A stretch of 64,000 nucleotides of DNA, from positions 496,001-560,000 of the forward strand of contig NZ_CP126260.1 in assembly GCF_003234365.2 (NCBI RefSeq), read 5' to 3'. The stretch comes from Curtobacterium sp. MCJR17_020 (GTDB taxonomy: Bacteria > Actinomycetota > Actinomycetes > Actinomycetales > Microbacteriaceae). The notes beneath the pieces were generated by a model, which searched no databases, had not been told where the DNA came from, and saw only the letters and a list, made by a program, of their open reading frames with translations. The translations under genes were made by a program, and so were the position numbers. Below, one piece after another: positions 1 through 7,934 of the stretch (positions are counted from its first letter, which is position 1; every line of letters starts with the position of its first letter).

Positions 1-378
1 GGCACGGCACGGGATCGCAGCGCCGTCGAGCTGGTGTTCGTCGAAGCGCTCGGACAGCAGCTCGAGCACGCCGTCGTCGAACCAGCAGTCATCGTCCGGG
101 AACGCGACGATGTCCCCCCGCAGCACCGCGAGACCTCGGTTGCGGCCACGACTCACGCCGCGGACCACCGGCTCGTGGACGTGTTCGGCGTGGCCGGCGT
201 CGATGAGGTCCTGCAGGAACGGGAGCGCATCGGGTGCGGGTCGCTGTTCCACGACCGTCACGAAGACGGGCACGCTCGCGCGGCGGATGGACTCGAGGCA
301 ACGTTCGATGTGCTCGGGTGGGCGGATCGTCGAGATGACCAGGTGGAACCGGTGCTCCGAGGTGTGGGCGGTGGTCAT
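1..378 (-). CDS. Glycosyltransferase family 2, 3' end outside window
   Basis: The open frame starts at the ATG at 378 and runs off the left edge (126 codons seen). The N-terminus reads as a GT-A fold: a FHLVISTIRPPEHIERC strand and loop, then FPDDDCW near residues 96-102, the DxD-type metal and nucleotide-sugar motif of GT2 enzymes. GT2 proteins move a sugar from a nucleotide donor to a lipid-linked acceptor at the inner face of the membrane; the exact sugar cannot be told. Its ATG overlaps the TGA of the pyruvyl transferase (ATGA, 375-378), so it is the third gene of a minus-strand EPS operon that continues beyond the window. Confidence 0.82.
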   Translation of the reverse strand, partial: MTTAHTSEHRFHLVISTIRPPEHIERCLESIRRASVPVFVTVVEQRPAPDALPFLQDLIDAGHAEHVHEPVVRGVSRGRNRGLAVLRGDIVAFPDDDCWFDDGVLELLSERFDEHQLDGAAIPCRA

Positions 379-1454
379 GCGGACGCCCCGCTCGGGTCCA
401 GGAGGGCCGTCGTCGACCGCGCACCGCGCCGCCATTCCGACAGCTCACGACGGATGCCCTCGAGCCGTTCCTGCTGCGCGAACACCGCTCCGGTGATGGC
501 CGATCGGACAGTGTCCGCCTGCCGCATCGCGCGCACGAGGTCGTCCGCGGTGTGCCCCACGGTGATCGGTGCCGGGTGGCCGGTCAGGCTGGCCCAGAAG
601 TCGTCGCACTTCGATGCGTAGGACAGCGGCACGGTCGGGACGTCGAGGGAGACCGCGGCGACGGCACCGTGCAGGCGCTCGGAGACGACGAGGTCGCAGC
701 CGGCGATCACCGACATCGTCTCGGCGACGTCGGTGTACTCGTGGACGACCGACGGGGTCCGGAGTCGTTCGGACAGCGCCCGTGCGACCGACTGATCGGG
801 GACGGACAGTGCGAACGCCACCACCTGGTCGGCTCCGGTGGCACGCGCGTGCGCGTCCACCGCGGTGGCCACGGCCTCGACGTCGAACCGCGAGGTCGGG
901 TCCGAGCCGAGGCTCACGCCGATCCGCCGCTCGCCTGGGGCGCCGGCGGGCTGCACCGACCGGACGAGCGGGTAGAGGAGCGCCGGATCGCCGCTGATCG
1001 TGACCGGGCCGAGGTGCGTCGTGACCTCGAGTTCGGTGATCGGTCCGCGGACACCGGCGATCCGGAGTCGGTCGAGGTCGTGCCAGGCTTTCCAGTCCTG
1101 CTGGTGCCGATCGAGCGCGTACGTGTCCGAGCTGGCGGCTGCCCCGAGTCCCACGCCGACGATCCCGGCCGCGCCGTAGTTCCGGGCAGCGAGCCGTGCG
1201 TGCTCCGCCCACGCCGCGAAGCCGACGGTGGTACCGCCGCCGATCAGGACGACGCGCTCGGCTCGGCGGGTGCGCAGTCGGTCGCGCGCGAAGGAGGCCG
1301 CCCCACGGAGGTAGTCACGAGCGTTGAGCGGGGCCACGATGTCGAGCGGATCGTCGAGGGCTGCGCGCCAGGTCTCGTGGAGCAGGTCGTCGCCGAAGTT
1401 GGCGTTCCCCTGCCAGCCCAGGTAGACGAGCGAACGGCGGTCGGATCGGGTCAT
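375..1454 (-). CDS. Polysaccharide pyruvyl transferase family protein
   Basis: This 359-residue protein opens with GWQGNANFGDDLL, the typical start of the polysaccharide pyruvyl transferase family (WcaK/CsaB type), followed by a glycine-rich VLIGGGTTVG loop and a second Rossmann half with GVSLGSDP and VSERLHGAVAA. Family members add a pyruvate ketal from phosphoenolpyruvate to sugars of exopolysaccharides or wall polymers, giving negative charge; that this one acts on the local EPS is inferred from context. It overlaps its neighbours by four bases at both ends (ATGA at 1451-1454 and 375-378), so translation is probably coupled to the BY-kinase upstream and the GT2 gene downstream. Confidence 0.86.
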   Translation of the reverse strand: MTRSDRRSLVYLGWQGNANFGDDLLHETWRAALDDPLDIVAPLNARDYLRGAASFARDRLRTRRAERVVLIGGGTTVGFAAWAEHARLAARNYGAAGIVGVGLGAAASSDTYALDRHQQDWKAWHDLDRLRIAGVRGPITELEVTTHLGPVTISGDPALLYPLVRSVQPAGAPGERRIGVSLGSDPTSRFDVEAVATAVDAHARATGADQVVAFALSVPDQSVARALSERLRTPSVVHEYTDVAETMSVIAGCDLVVSERLHGAVAAVSLDVPTVPLSYASKCDDFWASLTGHPAPITVGHTADDLVRAMRQADTVRSAITGAVFAQQERLEGIRRELSEWRRGARSTTALLDPSGASA

Positions 1455-2863
1455 AGTGGGTCCTTTGAGGAGAGGCGGGCTCGGGAAGCGCGGCGAGGAC
1501 TCTCGCTGAGTGGCGCGGACGGCTCGTAGTTGTAGTAGGTCTTCGCCCGCCGCTGCACCGGGAGCCGGTTGACGACGAGGCCGAGCAGCCGGGCGCCGAC
1601 CTGCTGCACCGTCCGCTCGGCCGCGGTGAAGTCGGCACGCTTCGTCTGGCCGTTCACGCTCACCACGAGCAGCACGCCGGAACAGACCGCACCGAGCACT
1701 GCCGGGTCGGTCACCGGGAGCATCGGCGGCGCATCGACGATCACGTACTCGTAGCGGGACTCGAGGTCGCGGATGAGCGCGACCATCCGGCTCGAGCTGA
1801 GGAGCTCGCTGGGGTTCGGCGGGACGCGGCCGGCGGCGAGGACGTGCAGCGGGTTGTCGGACCCGACCTCTTGGATGGCGTCGTCCAGATCGACCTGACG
1901 CGTCAGCACCGTGGACAGCCCGACCCGACTCTCGATCCCCAGGTAGGTTCCGGTGGTCGGACGTCGGAGGTCGGCGTCGACGAGGATCACCTTCGAGCCG
2001 TTCTGCGCGAGCATGAGCGCCAGGTTGACCGCGGTCGACGACTTGCCCTCGCCCGGGGTCGCACTCGTGATGACGATGCTCTGCGCGTCGCCGTCCAGGT
2101 TCGTGTAGGTCAGGTGCGTCCGGAGCTGCCGGAACGCCTCTGCGCGCGTGCTGTAGCGGTTGTCCACGGAGACGAGCGGCTGCTTGGCGATCGTCTCGTC
2201 CACCGCGAACTCGCCGAGGACGCTCGCGTCGGTGAGCCGGCGGAGTGCCTCGAACGAGCGGAGCCGGGTGTCGAGGACTTCGCGCAGCACGGCCTGTGAG
2301 ACGCCGAGCGCGAGTCCGGCGAGGATGCCGATGGCGAGGTTCACCGCGAGCCGCGGTGCGAACGGCGCGCTCGGCGCGGTCGCGCGCTGGAAGACGCTGA
2401 GGTGCACGAGGTCGCTCGCCGCCGACGCGGACCGCTCGACCCGGTCGACGACCTTCACGAGCTGGTCGGTCACGGCGTTGGCGATCGCCGCGGCCTGCGT
2501 CGGGGACGAGTCGGTCGCGCTGATCGAGATGAGCACGGTGTCACGTTTCGACGTCGCGGTGACCACTCGGCCAAGCCCGGAACCGGGCGGGAGTCCGAGC
2601 TGTTTCGCCGCCTGCCCGAGGACCTGCGGGGTGACGGCCAAGGCCTCGTACGACTTGACCCGCGCCGCCGAGAAGGTGTTGCCCTGGCTGAGGTCGGCGA
2701 CCGAGGCGCCGCCGGCGACGGACACGAACACCTCGCTCGTCGCGCGGTACTGCGGGGGTTGGACGGCGGACACGGCGGCGGCGATCCCGGTGGCCAGCAC
2801 CAGCACGGCCGCGATCGAGAGCCAGCGGTGCCGGAGCACGTCGATGAACTGCGCGAGCGTCAT
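1451..2863 (-). CDS. Wzz-type chain-length regulator fused to BY-kinase (polysaccharide tyrosine autokinase)
   Basis: The protein has about 470 residues. An N-terminal Wzz domain has a membrane segment near residues 12-32 and a second near 170-190. The cytoplasmic kinase follows, with Walker A SATPGEGKSS, Walker A' ILVDADLRRPTTG and Walker B YVIVDAPP. A C-terminal tail carries the tyrosine cluster KTYYNY, the usual autophosphorylation site. BY-kinases of this fused type set EPS chain length and export by cycles of oligomerisation and phosphorylation. I chose the ATG at 2863 because GGGAAGG lies about 7 bases upstream; the in-frame ATG at 2881 has no ribosome site. The partner phosphatase is probably the LMW-PTP at 4305 on the other strand. 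First gene of the minus-strand EPS operon. Confidence 0.9.
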   Translation of the reverse strand: MTLAQFIDVLRHRWLSIAAVLVLATGIAAAVSAVQPPQYRATSEVFVSVAGGASVADLSQGNTFSAARVKSYEALAVTPQVLGQAAKQLGLPPGSGLGRVVTATSKRDTVLISISATDSSPTQAAAIANAVTDQLVKVVDRVERSASAASDLVHLSVFQRATAPSAPFAPRLAVNLAIGILAGLALGVSQAVLREVLDTRLRSFEALRRLTDASVLGEFAVDETIAKQPLVSVDNRYSTRAEAFRQLRTHLTYTNLDGDAQSIVITSATPGEGKSSTAVNLALMLAQNGSKVILVDADLRRPTTGTYLGIESRVGLSTVLTRQVDLDDAIQEVGSDNPLHVLAAGRVPPNPSELLSSSRMVALIRDLESRYEYVIVDAPPMLPVTDPAVLGAVCSGVLLVVSVNGQTKRADFTAAERTVQQVGARLLGLVVNRLPVQRRAKTYYNYEPSAPLSESPRRASRARLSSKDPL

Positions 2864-2888
2864 CCGGACCCTTCCCTTCATGTCGACC

Positions 2889-2932
2889 GATGTGTGATAC
2901 TCGATGTTAGCCGATGTGAAATATCAAAACAA
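2889..2932. promoter_or_regulatory. Divergent EPS promoter with two GT-N3-ATAY half-sites
   Basis: The 89-base gap between the divergent EPS operons is strikingly AT-rich. For the minus operon I see -35 TTGTTT (2932-2927), a 17-base spacer and -10 TAACAT (2909-2904). Two near-identical half-sites, GATGTGTGATAC (2889-2900) and GATGTGAAATAT (2913-2924), lie in direct orientation. One falls between -35 and -10, the other over the likely start point. CGATGT occurs three times (2888, 2902, 2912). The half-site matches the dyads upstream of other surface genes in this window. The regulator is unknown. Confidence 0.6.
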
Positions 2933-2952
2933 CCGCCATGTGAAAGGTAGGC

Positions 2953-4308
2953 ATGACACTGCTCGGGACCGCGCTCATCGCAGCGCTCGGCATCGCCCTG
3001 TCGGTCCGCCGGGGCTGGCTGCCGGTCGTCATCGGTGTCGCGGCGGGTCTGCCCTACTCGGCGGGTGTCGTCGTCGGCGGCAACGGCGTCCCGCTCTTCA
3101 CTCTGGCCGCCGCGGCATCGGCCGTTGCGTTGCTCAGCTCCCCGCGCCTCGGGACCGCGCACTGGAGCGCGAACGCGTTCGCGGTCTTCGTCGCCTGGGC
3201 CACGATCGTCACAGCACTCGCACCGTGGCTCTTCGCCGGCACCCGTGTGCTCGTCGCCCGCGAGGGGGTCGACAGTCAGGTGGCGGATCCCGGAGTGCTC
3301 GCGTACTCGGTCAGCAACGGCGCACAGCTCGGGTACCTGCTGCTGGCGGCGTGCGCAGCGCTCTACCTCGTGCGGGTCCGCGGTGCCGTCGTCGCGGCCG
3401 GGGTCGCGCTGACCGTGGGCACGGTCCTGACGACCATCCGCGGGCTCCTGCTCGCGGTGCGCGCAGACGTCCTCGCGCCGGTCTTCGACACGCTGCCGAA
3501 CGTCGCCTACGCCTGGACCACGCCGGACGACCGACTGCGCGGTGTGTTCAGCGAGCCCAGCGAGCTCGCGGCGTTCTCGCTGCCTGCGGCCGCGTTCTTC
3601 ATCGTGGCGGCGCTCCGTGCCCGGGGCCGGTCGCGCTTCCTGTGGTCCGTTGCGTGCGCCCTGGCGTGCTCCAACCTCCTGCAGGCATCGTCGGGGACCG
3701 CCGTGGTCGCGTCCGCCGTGGTCATCGGCCTCGGTGTCGTCGTGCTCGCCGTCCGGTACGTCCTCCGTGGCGGTGTCGGTACCCCGTGGCTCGTGATCGG
3801 CACGCTCACGGCCGCCGTCGTGGCCCTCGTCGCCGGTGACCACCTGCTGGCTCCGATCCAGGAGCTCGTGGCCGAGAAGGTGGACAGCAAGTCCTACGAC
3901 TCCCGGACGGGCGCGGACGCGTTCAGCTGGGGCGTCCTGTCCGACACGCTCGGGCTCGGCGCGGGGCTCGGCAGCAACCGCCCGTCGTCGTTCGGCATGT
4001 CGCTCCTCTCCACGGTCGGCATCCCCGGAGCAGCGGCCTTCGCCGTGATGGTGTCCGGAGTGCTCGTCACGGCGATCCGCACGCCCGCCACGGTCGCAGC
4101 AGCCGTCGCGCTCGGAGCCCTGGTGGTCGCCAAGTTCGTCGGCACGCCGGACTTCTCGACGCCGATCCTCTGGGTGCTGATCGCGGCCTGCGCCGTGCCC
4201 ACCTGGACGCGGGGCCGAGACCACCCGGCCCCCACGCCGGTCCGTATCCCGCCGGGCGCCCCGAACGCGACCGCCCCCGCCCTCGTCTCGTCAGGAGTCC
4301 GACCGTGA
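2953..4308 (+). CDS. O-antigen ligase/polymerase-like membrane protein (Wzy-type)
   Basis: A 451-residue, very hydrophobic protein with about ten to twelve predicted membrane segments and a larger extracytoplasmic loop in the second half (near LLAPIQELVAEKVDSKSYDSRTGADAF, residues 298-325), where Wzy and WaaL proteins keep their conserved Arg/Asp-rich loop. The family is weakly conserved, so the call rests on topology, length and position among EPS genes: it would polymerise undecaprenyl-linked repeat units outside the membrane. The start at 2953 has GAAAGG nine bases upstream. It shares a GTGA overlap with the phosphatase gene (4305-4308). Confidence 0.72.
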   Translation: MTLLGTALIAALGIALSVRRGWLPVVIGVAAGLPYSAGVVVGGNGVPLFTLAAAASAVALLSSPRLGTAHWSANAFAVFVAWATIVTALAPWLFAGTRVLVAREGVDSQVADPGVLAYSVSNGAQLGYLLLAACAALYLVRVRGAVVAAGVALTVGTVLTTIRGLLLAVRADVLAPVFDTLPNVAYAWTTPDDRLRGVFSEPSELAAFSLPAAAFFIVAALRARGRSRFLWSVACALACSNLLQASSGTAVVASAVVIGLGVVVLAVRYVLRGGVGTPWLVIGTLTAAVVALVAGDHLLAPIQELVAEKVDSKSYDSRTGADAFSWGVLSDTLGLGAGLGSNRPSSFGMSLLSTVGIPGAAAFAVMVSGVLVTAIRTPATVAAAVALGALVVAKFVGTPDFSTPILWVLIAACAVPTWTRGRDHPAPTPVRIPPGAPNATAPALVSSGVRP

Positions 4309-4898
4309 CCGCCATCCTCATCGTCTGCGAGGGGAACGTCTGCCGTTCCCCGTACGTCGAACGCGTGCTGCAGGCGCGCCTCGACGCCGTCGCACCTGGC
4401 CGGTTCAGCGTGTCGAGTGCCGGTACCGCCGCGGTGGCGGACAGCGCGATGTTCCCGCGCTCCGCCGACGCAGTCCGGTGCGCGGGTGGCGATCCCGAGG
4501 GCTTCGCCGCGACACCGCTGACCGCAGCCGTGCTCGCCGACCACGCGCTCGTGCTCACCCTCGAGCGCGAGCACCGGGCCGCGGTCCTCGACCTCGCCCC
4601 CGTGCTGCTCCGACGCACGTTCACCCTCCGCGAGTTCGCTCGCCTCGCTCGGCCCCTGCTGGTGCAAGACGAGGTCCACACGGGCTTCTGGGACGACTTC
4701 CCGCGCCTCGTCGCGCGGTCGCGGCTCGCCACCGCCCCCGCTGAACCCGCAGACGACGACATCACCGATCCGGTCCGTGGCGACGCGGCCGACCACGAGC
4801 GCATGTGCGAGCTGGCGAACGAGGCGATCGCCGTCCTCGTCGCGTGCGCCGAGCGAGCAACGGAAGGAGCGGACCGTGCGCGGACTGTTGGTGCATGA
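4305..4898 (+). CDS. Low-molecular-weight protein tyrosine phosphatase
   Basis: The 197-residue protein begins ILIVCEGNVCRSPY, the CX5R phosphate-binding loop of LMW phosphatases (nucleophile Cys8, Arg14). The general-acid Asp lies in DITDP (Asp155-Pro156). It is longer than the usual 150 residues because of an insertion before the Asp loop. Such phosphatases reverse BY-kinase phosphorylation in EPS systems; the cognate kinase here is the divergent gene at 1451-2863. Start is GTG at 4305, overlapping the stop of the polymerase gene. Its 3' end overlaps the start of the next glycosyltransferase by 23 bases. Confidence 0.88.
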   Translation: MTAILIVCEGNVCRSPYVERVLQARLDAVAPGRFSVSSAGTAAVADSAMFPRSADAVRCAGGDPEGFAATPLTAAVLADHALVLTLEREHRAAVLDLAPVLLRRTFTLREFARLARPLLVQDEVHTGFWDDFPRLVARSRLATAPAEPADDDITDPVRGDAADHERMCELANEAIAVLVACAERATEGADRARTVGA

Positions 4899-6000
4899 GT
4901 GGATCGAGGCCGTCGGCGGCGCCGAGCGGGTCCTCGACGCGATGGCGGACGAGTACCCCGACGCCGATCTCTTCGCACTCTGGAACGACGCTCCGGACCG
5001 GTACTCCGGCCGCCGGGTCATCGAGAGCACGATCGCCCGGACACCGCTCCGAGGCCGGAAGGCGCTGGCGGTCCCGCTCCTCCCGACACTGTGGTCACAC
5101 GGCCTCCGGCGACTGGACGAGTACGACTGGGCCCTCGTCAGTTCGCACCTGTTCGCGCACCAGGCCCGCGTCCCTGGCGTCGACCCGGCGCAGCAGTTCA
5201 CCTACGTCCACACCCCGGCCCGGTACCTCTGGAACCCGGAGCTCGACGCCCGTGGTGCCTCGGCCGCCGCGCGCATCGCCGGACCGGTCCTCCGGGCGGT
5301 CGACCGCCGACGGGCCCGCGGTCTGCACAACGTCGCCGCGAACAGCCGGTTCGTGCAACAGCGCATCCGCGACTGCTGGGGCGTCGACTCGGTGGTCATC
5401 CATCCACCGGTCGGTGTCGAACGACTCACCGCCGTCGACGAATGGTCGGACGTGCTGGGCGACTGTGATCGGGCCTTGCTCGAGTCCCTGCCGGTGGGCT
5501 TCGTACTCGGGGCATCGCGGTTCGTGCCGTACAAGCGGCTCGACGTCGTCATCGCGGCTGGTCGCGCTTCGGGGCGTCCGGTGGTGCTCGCGGGCGACGG
5601 GCCCGACCTCGAGCGACTGCAGGACCTCGCGCAGTCGTCCGGCGCGGATGTCCGGTTCGTCGTCCGCCCCTCGGACGCACTCCTCGCCGCCCTGTTGCAG
5701 CGCGCCGCCGTCTACGTGTTCCCGCCGGTCGAGGACTTCGGCATCATGCCCGTCGAGGCCATGGCGCTCGGCACCCCGGTCGTCGTGAACGCCTCGGGCG
5801 GCGCGTGCGACTCCGTCGAGGCGGGGCGCAGCGGCATCGTGCTCGACGACTTCGCGGACGCCACCCTGCGTTCGGCCGTCGACGTGGCCGTCGGGCTCGA
5901 CGCCGACGCGTGTCGTCAGCGCGCCGAGACCTTCTCGACGGCGCGCTTCCAGCACGAGGTCGCATCGTGGACCGGCATCCGCAGCGTCTCGCGCGTGTGA
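4876..6000 (+). CDS. Glycosyltransferase family 4
   Basis: A 374-residue GT-B glycosyltransferase. I chose GTG at 4876 (VRGLLVHEWIEAVGGAERV) because GGAAGGAGC precedes it and because the longer frame upstream is only a shadow of the phosphatase gene. The N-terminal domain has a GGAERV acceptor loop. The C-terminal domain shows FVLGASRFVPYKRLDVVI and VYVFPPVEDFGIMPVEAMALGTPVV, the E-x7-E donor-binding motif of GT4. It probably adds one sugar of the EPS repeat unit on the cytoplasmic face. Last gene of the plus-strand EPS run. Confidence 0.9.
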   Translation: MRGLLVHEWIEAVGGAERVLDAMADEYPDADLFALWNDAPDRYSGRRVIESTIARTPLRGRKALAVPLLPTLWSHGLRRLDEYDWALVSSHLFAHQARVPGVDPAQQFTYVHTPARYLWNPELDARGASAAARIAGPVLRAVDRRRARGLHNVAANSRFVQQRIRDCWGVDSVVIHPPVGVERLTAVDEWSDVLGDCDRALLESLPVGFVLGASRFVPYKRLDVVIAAGRASGRPVVLAGDGPDLERLQDLAQSSGADVRFVVRPSDALLAALLQRAAVYVFPPVEDFGIMPVEAMALGTPVVVNASGGACDSVEAGRSGIVLDDFADATLRSAVDVAVGLDADACRQRAETFSTARFQHEVASWTGIRSVSRV

Positions 6001-6078
6001 CGGAGCGTCGGTCAGGAGGCCCGGTGTGCGTCCTGCGGGTCGGCTGACGGCGACGACGGGCGAAGGCTCGGAGCCGCT

Positions 6079-6098
6079 GCCGTGCGTCAGCGCACGGC
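6079..6098. terminator. Hairpin between convergent glycosyltransferase genes
   Basis: Arms GCCGTGCG (6079-6086) and CGCACGGC (6091-6098) enclose a TCAG loop. The hairpin overlaps the stop codon of the minus-strand gene and lies 79 bases after the plus-strand gene. There is no clear T-run, so termination is inferred from position. Confidence 0.45.
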
Positions 6099-7232
6099 GG
6101 CGAGCAGGACGTCCTCGACCTGACCGACCACGTGGGGGAGGGCGTACCGCGTGACGGTCTGACGGCCGTTCTCCGCGAGTCGGGTACGGGCCTCCCGGTC
6201 GGCCGCCAGCCGCACCAAGGCGAACGCGAGCGCCTCGACGTCGCCGGGCGGGACGAGTAGGCCGTCGTGCCCGTCCGTGACGACCTCGGCGGGGCCGCCC
6301 GCGTCGGCGGCGATCACGGGTCGACCGAGTGCCATCGCCTCGAGGACGACCTGACCGAACGGTTCCGGACGGGTGCTGGCGTGGACGACGACGTCGCACG
6401 CGGCGATCTCGGCGACCACGTCGCGCTGGTGGCCGCGGAAGTCCACGATGTCGGCGATGCCGAGCTCGGCGGCGAGCCCGTGCAGTCTGCGCTCGAACGC
6501 CTCGTCGTCGCCGAAGTGGGCTGCACCGACCAACCGGAGGCGCGTCGAGGGGTCGAGGCCGGCTGCCCGAGCAGCGGCGAACGCGCGGAGCACGACGTCC
6601 TGCCCCTTCCACGGGGTCAGGCGCCCGACCATGCCGATCGTGGGCTCCGTGTCGGCCCGTGGTGGGACGGCGTCCGGCACCACCGTCGGGCAGCCGATGA
6701 CGGTCACTCGTCGCACCAGGCGGCCGAGCGACCGCGCGGTGGTCCGTGAGTTGGCGATCACGGTCTGGGGGAGCAGTGCGAGGGTTGTGCGGAGCAGCGC
6801 CGTGTTGGCTCGCGACGACCCGGCGCTGCCGACGACGTCGTGCGCGTGAGCGACCACCGGGATCCCCGCGAGGCGGCCGGCGAGGCCGCCGTAGACGTGG
6901 GCCTTCGCGGAGTGCGTCGTCACGACGGCGACGTGCAGGCGACGGAGGGTTCGGCCGAGGTGACGCGTCGTGCGCACCGTCGACACGGCTTTCCTGAGCG
7001 CGCCGCTGCCCGAGCCGGCGCTGTGGTCGCGGACGGCGTCGTCCAGCGCGACCACCTCGTACCGGACCCCCGCGCTCGCCAGTACCTGCTCGAGCGGACC
7101 GTGTTCTCCGAGGATGACGACCGGTTCGATCCGTGTGCTCGCGGCAGTGACGCGAGCGACGAAAAGCTCGGCCCCGGAGCGGGCTGCGCTGTGGCTGAGG
7201 AAGGCCACGACGGGCCGCGGGTTGCTTGTCAC
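6087..7232 (-). CDS. Glycosyltransferase family 4
   Basis: A 381-residue GT-B enzyme. I chose GTG at 7232 (VTSNPRPVVAFLSHSAARSGAE), which gives a normal GT4 N-terminus; the frame upstream runs through the AT-rich regulatory site. Visible motifs are SGAELFVARV (acceptor loop), TIGMVGRLTPWKGQDVVLRAF (donor-domain start) and HASTRPEPFGQVVLEAMALGRPVIA (E-x7-E motif near residues 285-310). It is transcribed alone on the minus strand, convergent with the GT4 at 4876, from a promoter region that holds the best dyad of the window (7254-7271). A role in EPS is inferred from location and this shared site. Confidence 0.9.
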   Translation of the reverse strand: MTSNPRPVVAFLSHSAARSGAELFVARVTAASTRIEPVVILGEHGPLEQVLASAGVRYEVVALDDAVRDHSAGSGSGALRKAVSTVRTTRHLGRTLRRLHVAVVTTHSAKAHVYGGLAGRLAGIPVVAHAHDVVGSAGSSRANTALLRTTLALLPQTVIANSRTTARSLGRLVRRVTVIGCPTVVPDAVPPRADTEPTIGMVGRLTPWKGQDVVLRAFAAARAAGLDPSTRLRLVGAAHFGDDEAFERRLHGLAAELGIADIVDFRGHQRDVVAEIAACDVVVHASTRPEPFGQVVLEAMALGRPVIAADAGGPAEVVTDGHDGLLVPPGDVEALAFALVRLAADREARTRLAENGRQTVTRYALPHVVGQVEDVLLAAVR

Positions 7233-7253
7233 ACATGCAGCATATCGCGTATT

Positions 7254-7271
7254 GTATAGAACGTGACATAC
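7254..7271. promoter_or_regulatory. Dyad GTAT-N3-ACGT-N3-ATAC (best copy)
   Basis: GTATAGAACGTGACATAC is a perfect match to the dyad (12 of 12 fixed positions). It lies between the minus-strand GT4 gene (start 7232) and the plus-strand DUF3060 lipoprotein (start 7331), so it could control both. Read on the minus strand, the flank TTCGTATGTCACGT is 13 of 14 identical to the site upstream of the Ig-repeat protein (TTCGTATCTCACGT). For the plus gene TTGTAT at 7252-7257 could be a -35. Confidence 0.6.
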
Positions 7272-7330
7272 GAATGTCATCGGCTCGACGGAGTGCCCGC
7301 AACCGCCCACACCACGAGAACGGAACCGTC

Positions 7331-7789
7331 ATGACGACCCCCATCCCCCCGATCCGCCGCTTCCTCGTCACCGGGCTCGCCGTCGTCGGCGTCCTCGGCG
7401 CGCTGACTGCCTGCTCCGGGGACGGCGCTGACAAGCCGACTGCCAAGCCGAGCGCGACCTCGAGCGCCGAAGCCGACAGCAAGCAGTTCAGCAACCCGCC
7501 CGCCGACATCGAGAAGACGAAGGCCGAGTGCACGGACGGCAAGGCCGTCATCGACCAGGCGAACAAGGACGTCACCCTCGGCGACTGCGCGTCGGTGGAG
7601 ATCACGGCGGGCAACGCCGTGGTGCACCTCGGCAACGTCGAGAAGCTGGTCGTCTCGGGTTCGATCAACGACGTCTCTGCGAAGACCGTCGGTTCGGTAC
7701 GCGTCGAGACCGACGGCAACCGCGTCACCTCGGACAACAAGCCGAAGGTCGACGACCAGGGCACGGGGAACGTCTTCGTCACCCGCTGA
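7331..7789 (+). CDS. DUF3060-type lipoprotein
   Basis: A 152-residue secreted lipoprotein. Start is ATG at 7331 (MTTPIPPIRRF). The signal peptide ends in the lipobox LTAC, with Cys at about residue 28, followed by a Ser/Lys/Ala linker and a repetitive beta-strand stretch (VTLGDCASVEITAGNAVVHLGNVEKLVV) typical of DUF3060, a short parallel-beta domain common in actinobacterial lipoproteins of unknown function. Two Cys (CTDGKAV and GDCASV) may pair. It is monocistronic, ends in a strong terminator at 7810-7845, and shares the 7254-7271 dyad with the divergent GT4 gene, which suggests an envelope role linked to EPS. Confidence 0.82.
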   Translation: MTTPIPPIRRFLVTGLAVVGVLGALTACSGDGADKPTAKPSATSSAEADSKQFSNPPADIEKTKAECTDGKAVIDQANKDVTLGDCASVEITAGNAVVHLGNVEKLVVSGSINDVSAKTVGSVRVETDGNRVTSDNKPKVDDQGTGNVFVTR

Positions 7790-7809
7790 CCCGTACCTCC
7801 TGTTCCACC

Positions 7810-7845
7810 GCAGAAGCCGCCGGCCCTGAGGCCGGCGGCTTCTGC
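7810..7845 (+). terminator. Strong hairpin terminator after the DUF3060 gene
   Basis: A perfect 16-bp stem (7810-7825 with 7830-7845) with a CTGA loop lies 20 bases after the stop codon. It is GC-rich and followed only by GTTGCC, as usual for high-GC actinobacterial terminators. Confidence 0.8.
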
Positions 7846-7884
7846 GTTGCCACGACTGATCGATCGAGTGCCGAGGACGTGGAA

Positions 7885-7914
7885 GGGCGCCCCTCCTGGT
7901 GTGGAGGGGCGCCC
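7885..7914 (-). terminator. Hairpin terminator after the Ig-repeat gene
   Basis: Arms GGGCGCCCCTCC (7885-7896) and GGAGGGGCGCCC (7903-7914) with a 6-base loop lie 20 bases beyond the stop of the minus-strand gene ending at 7935. Confidence 0.75.
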
Positions 7915-7934
7915 GGTGGTGTTGCTGGTGGGTG

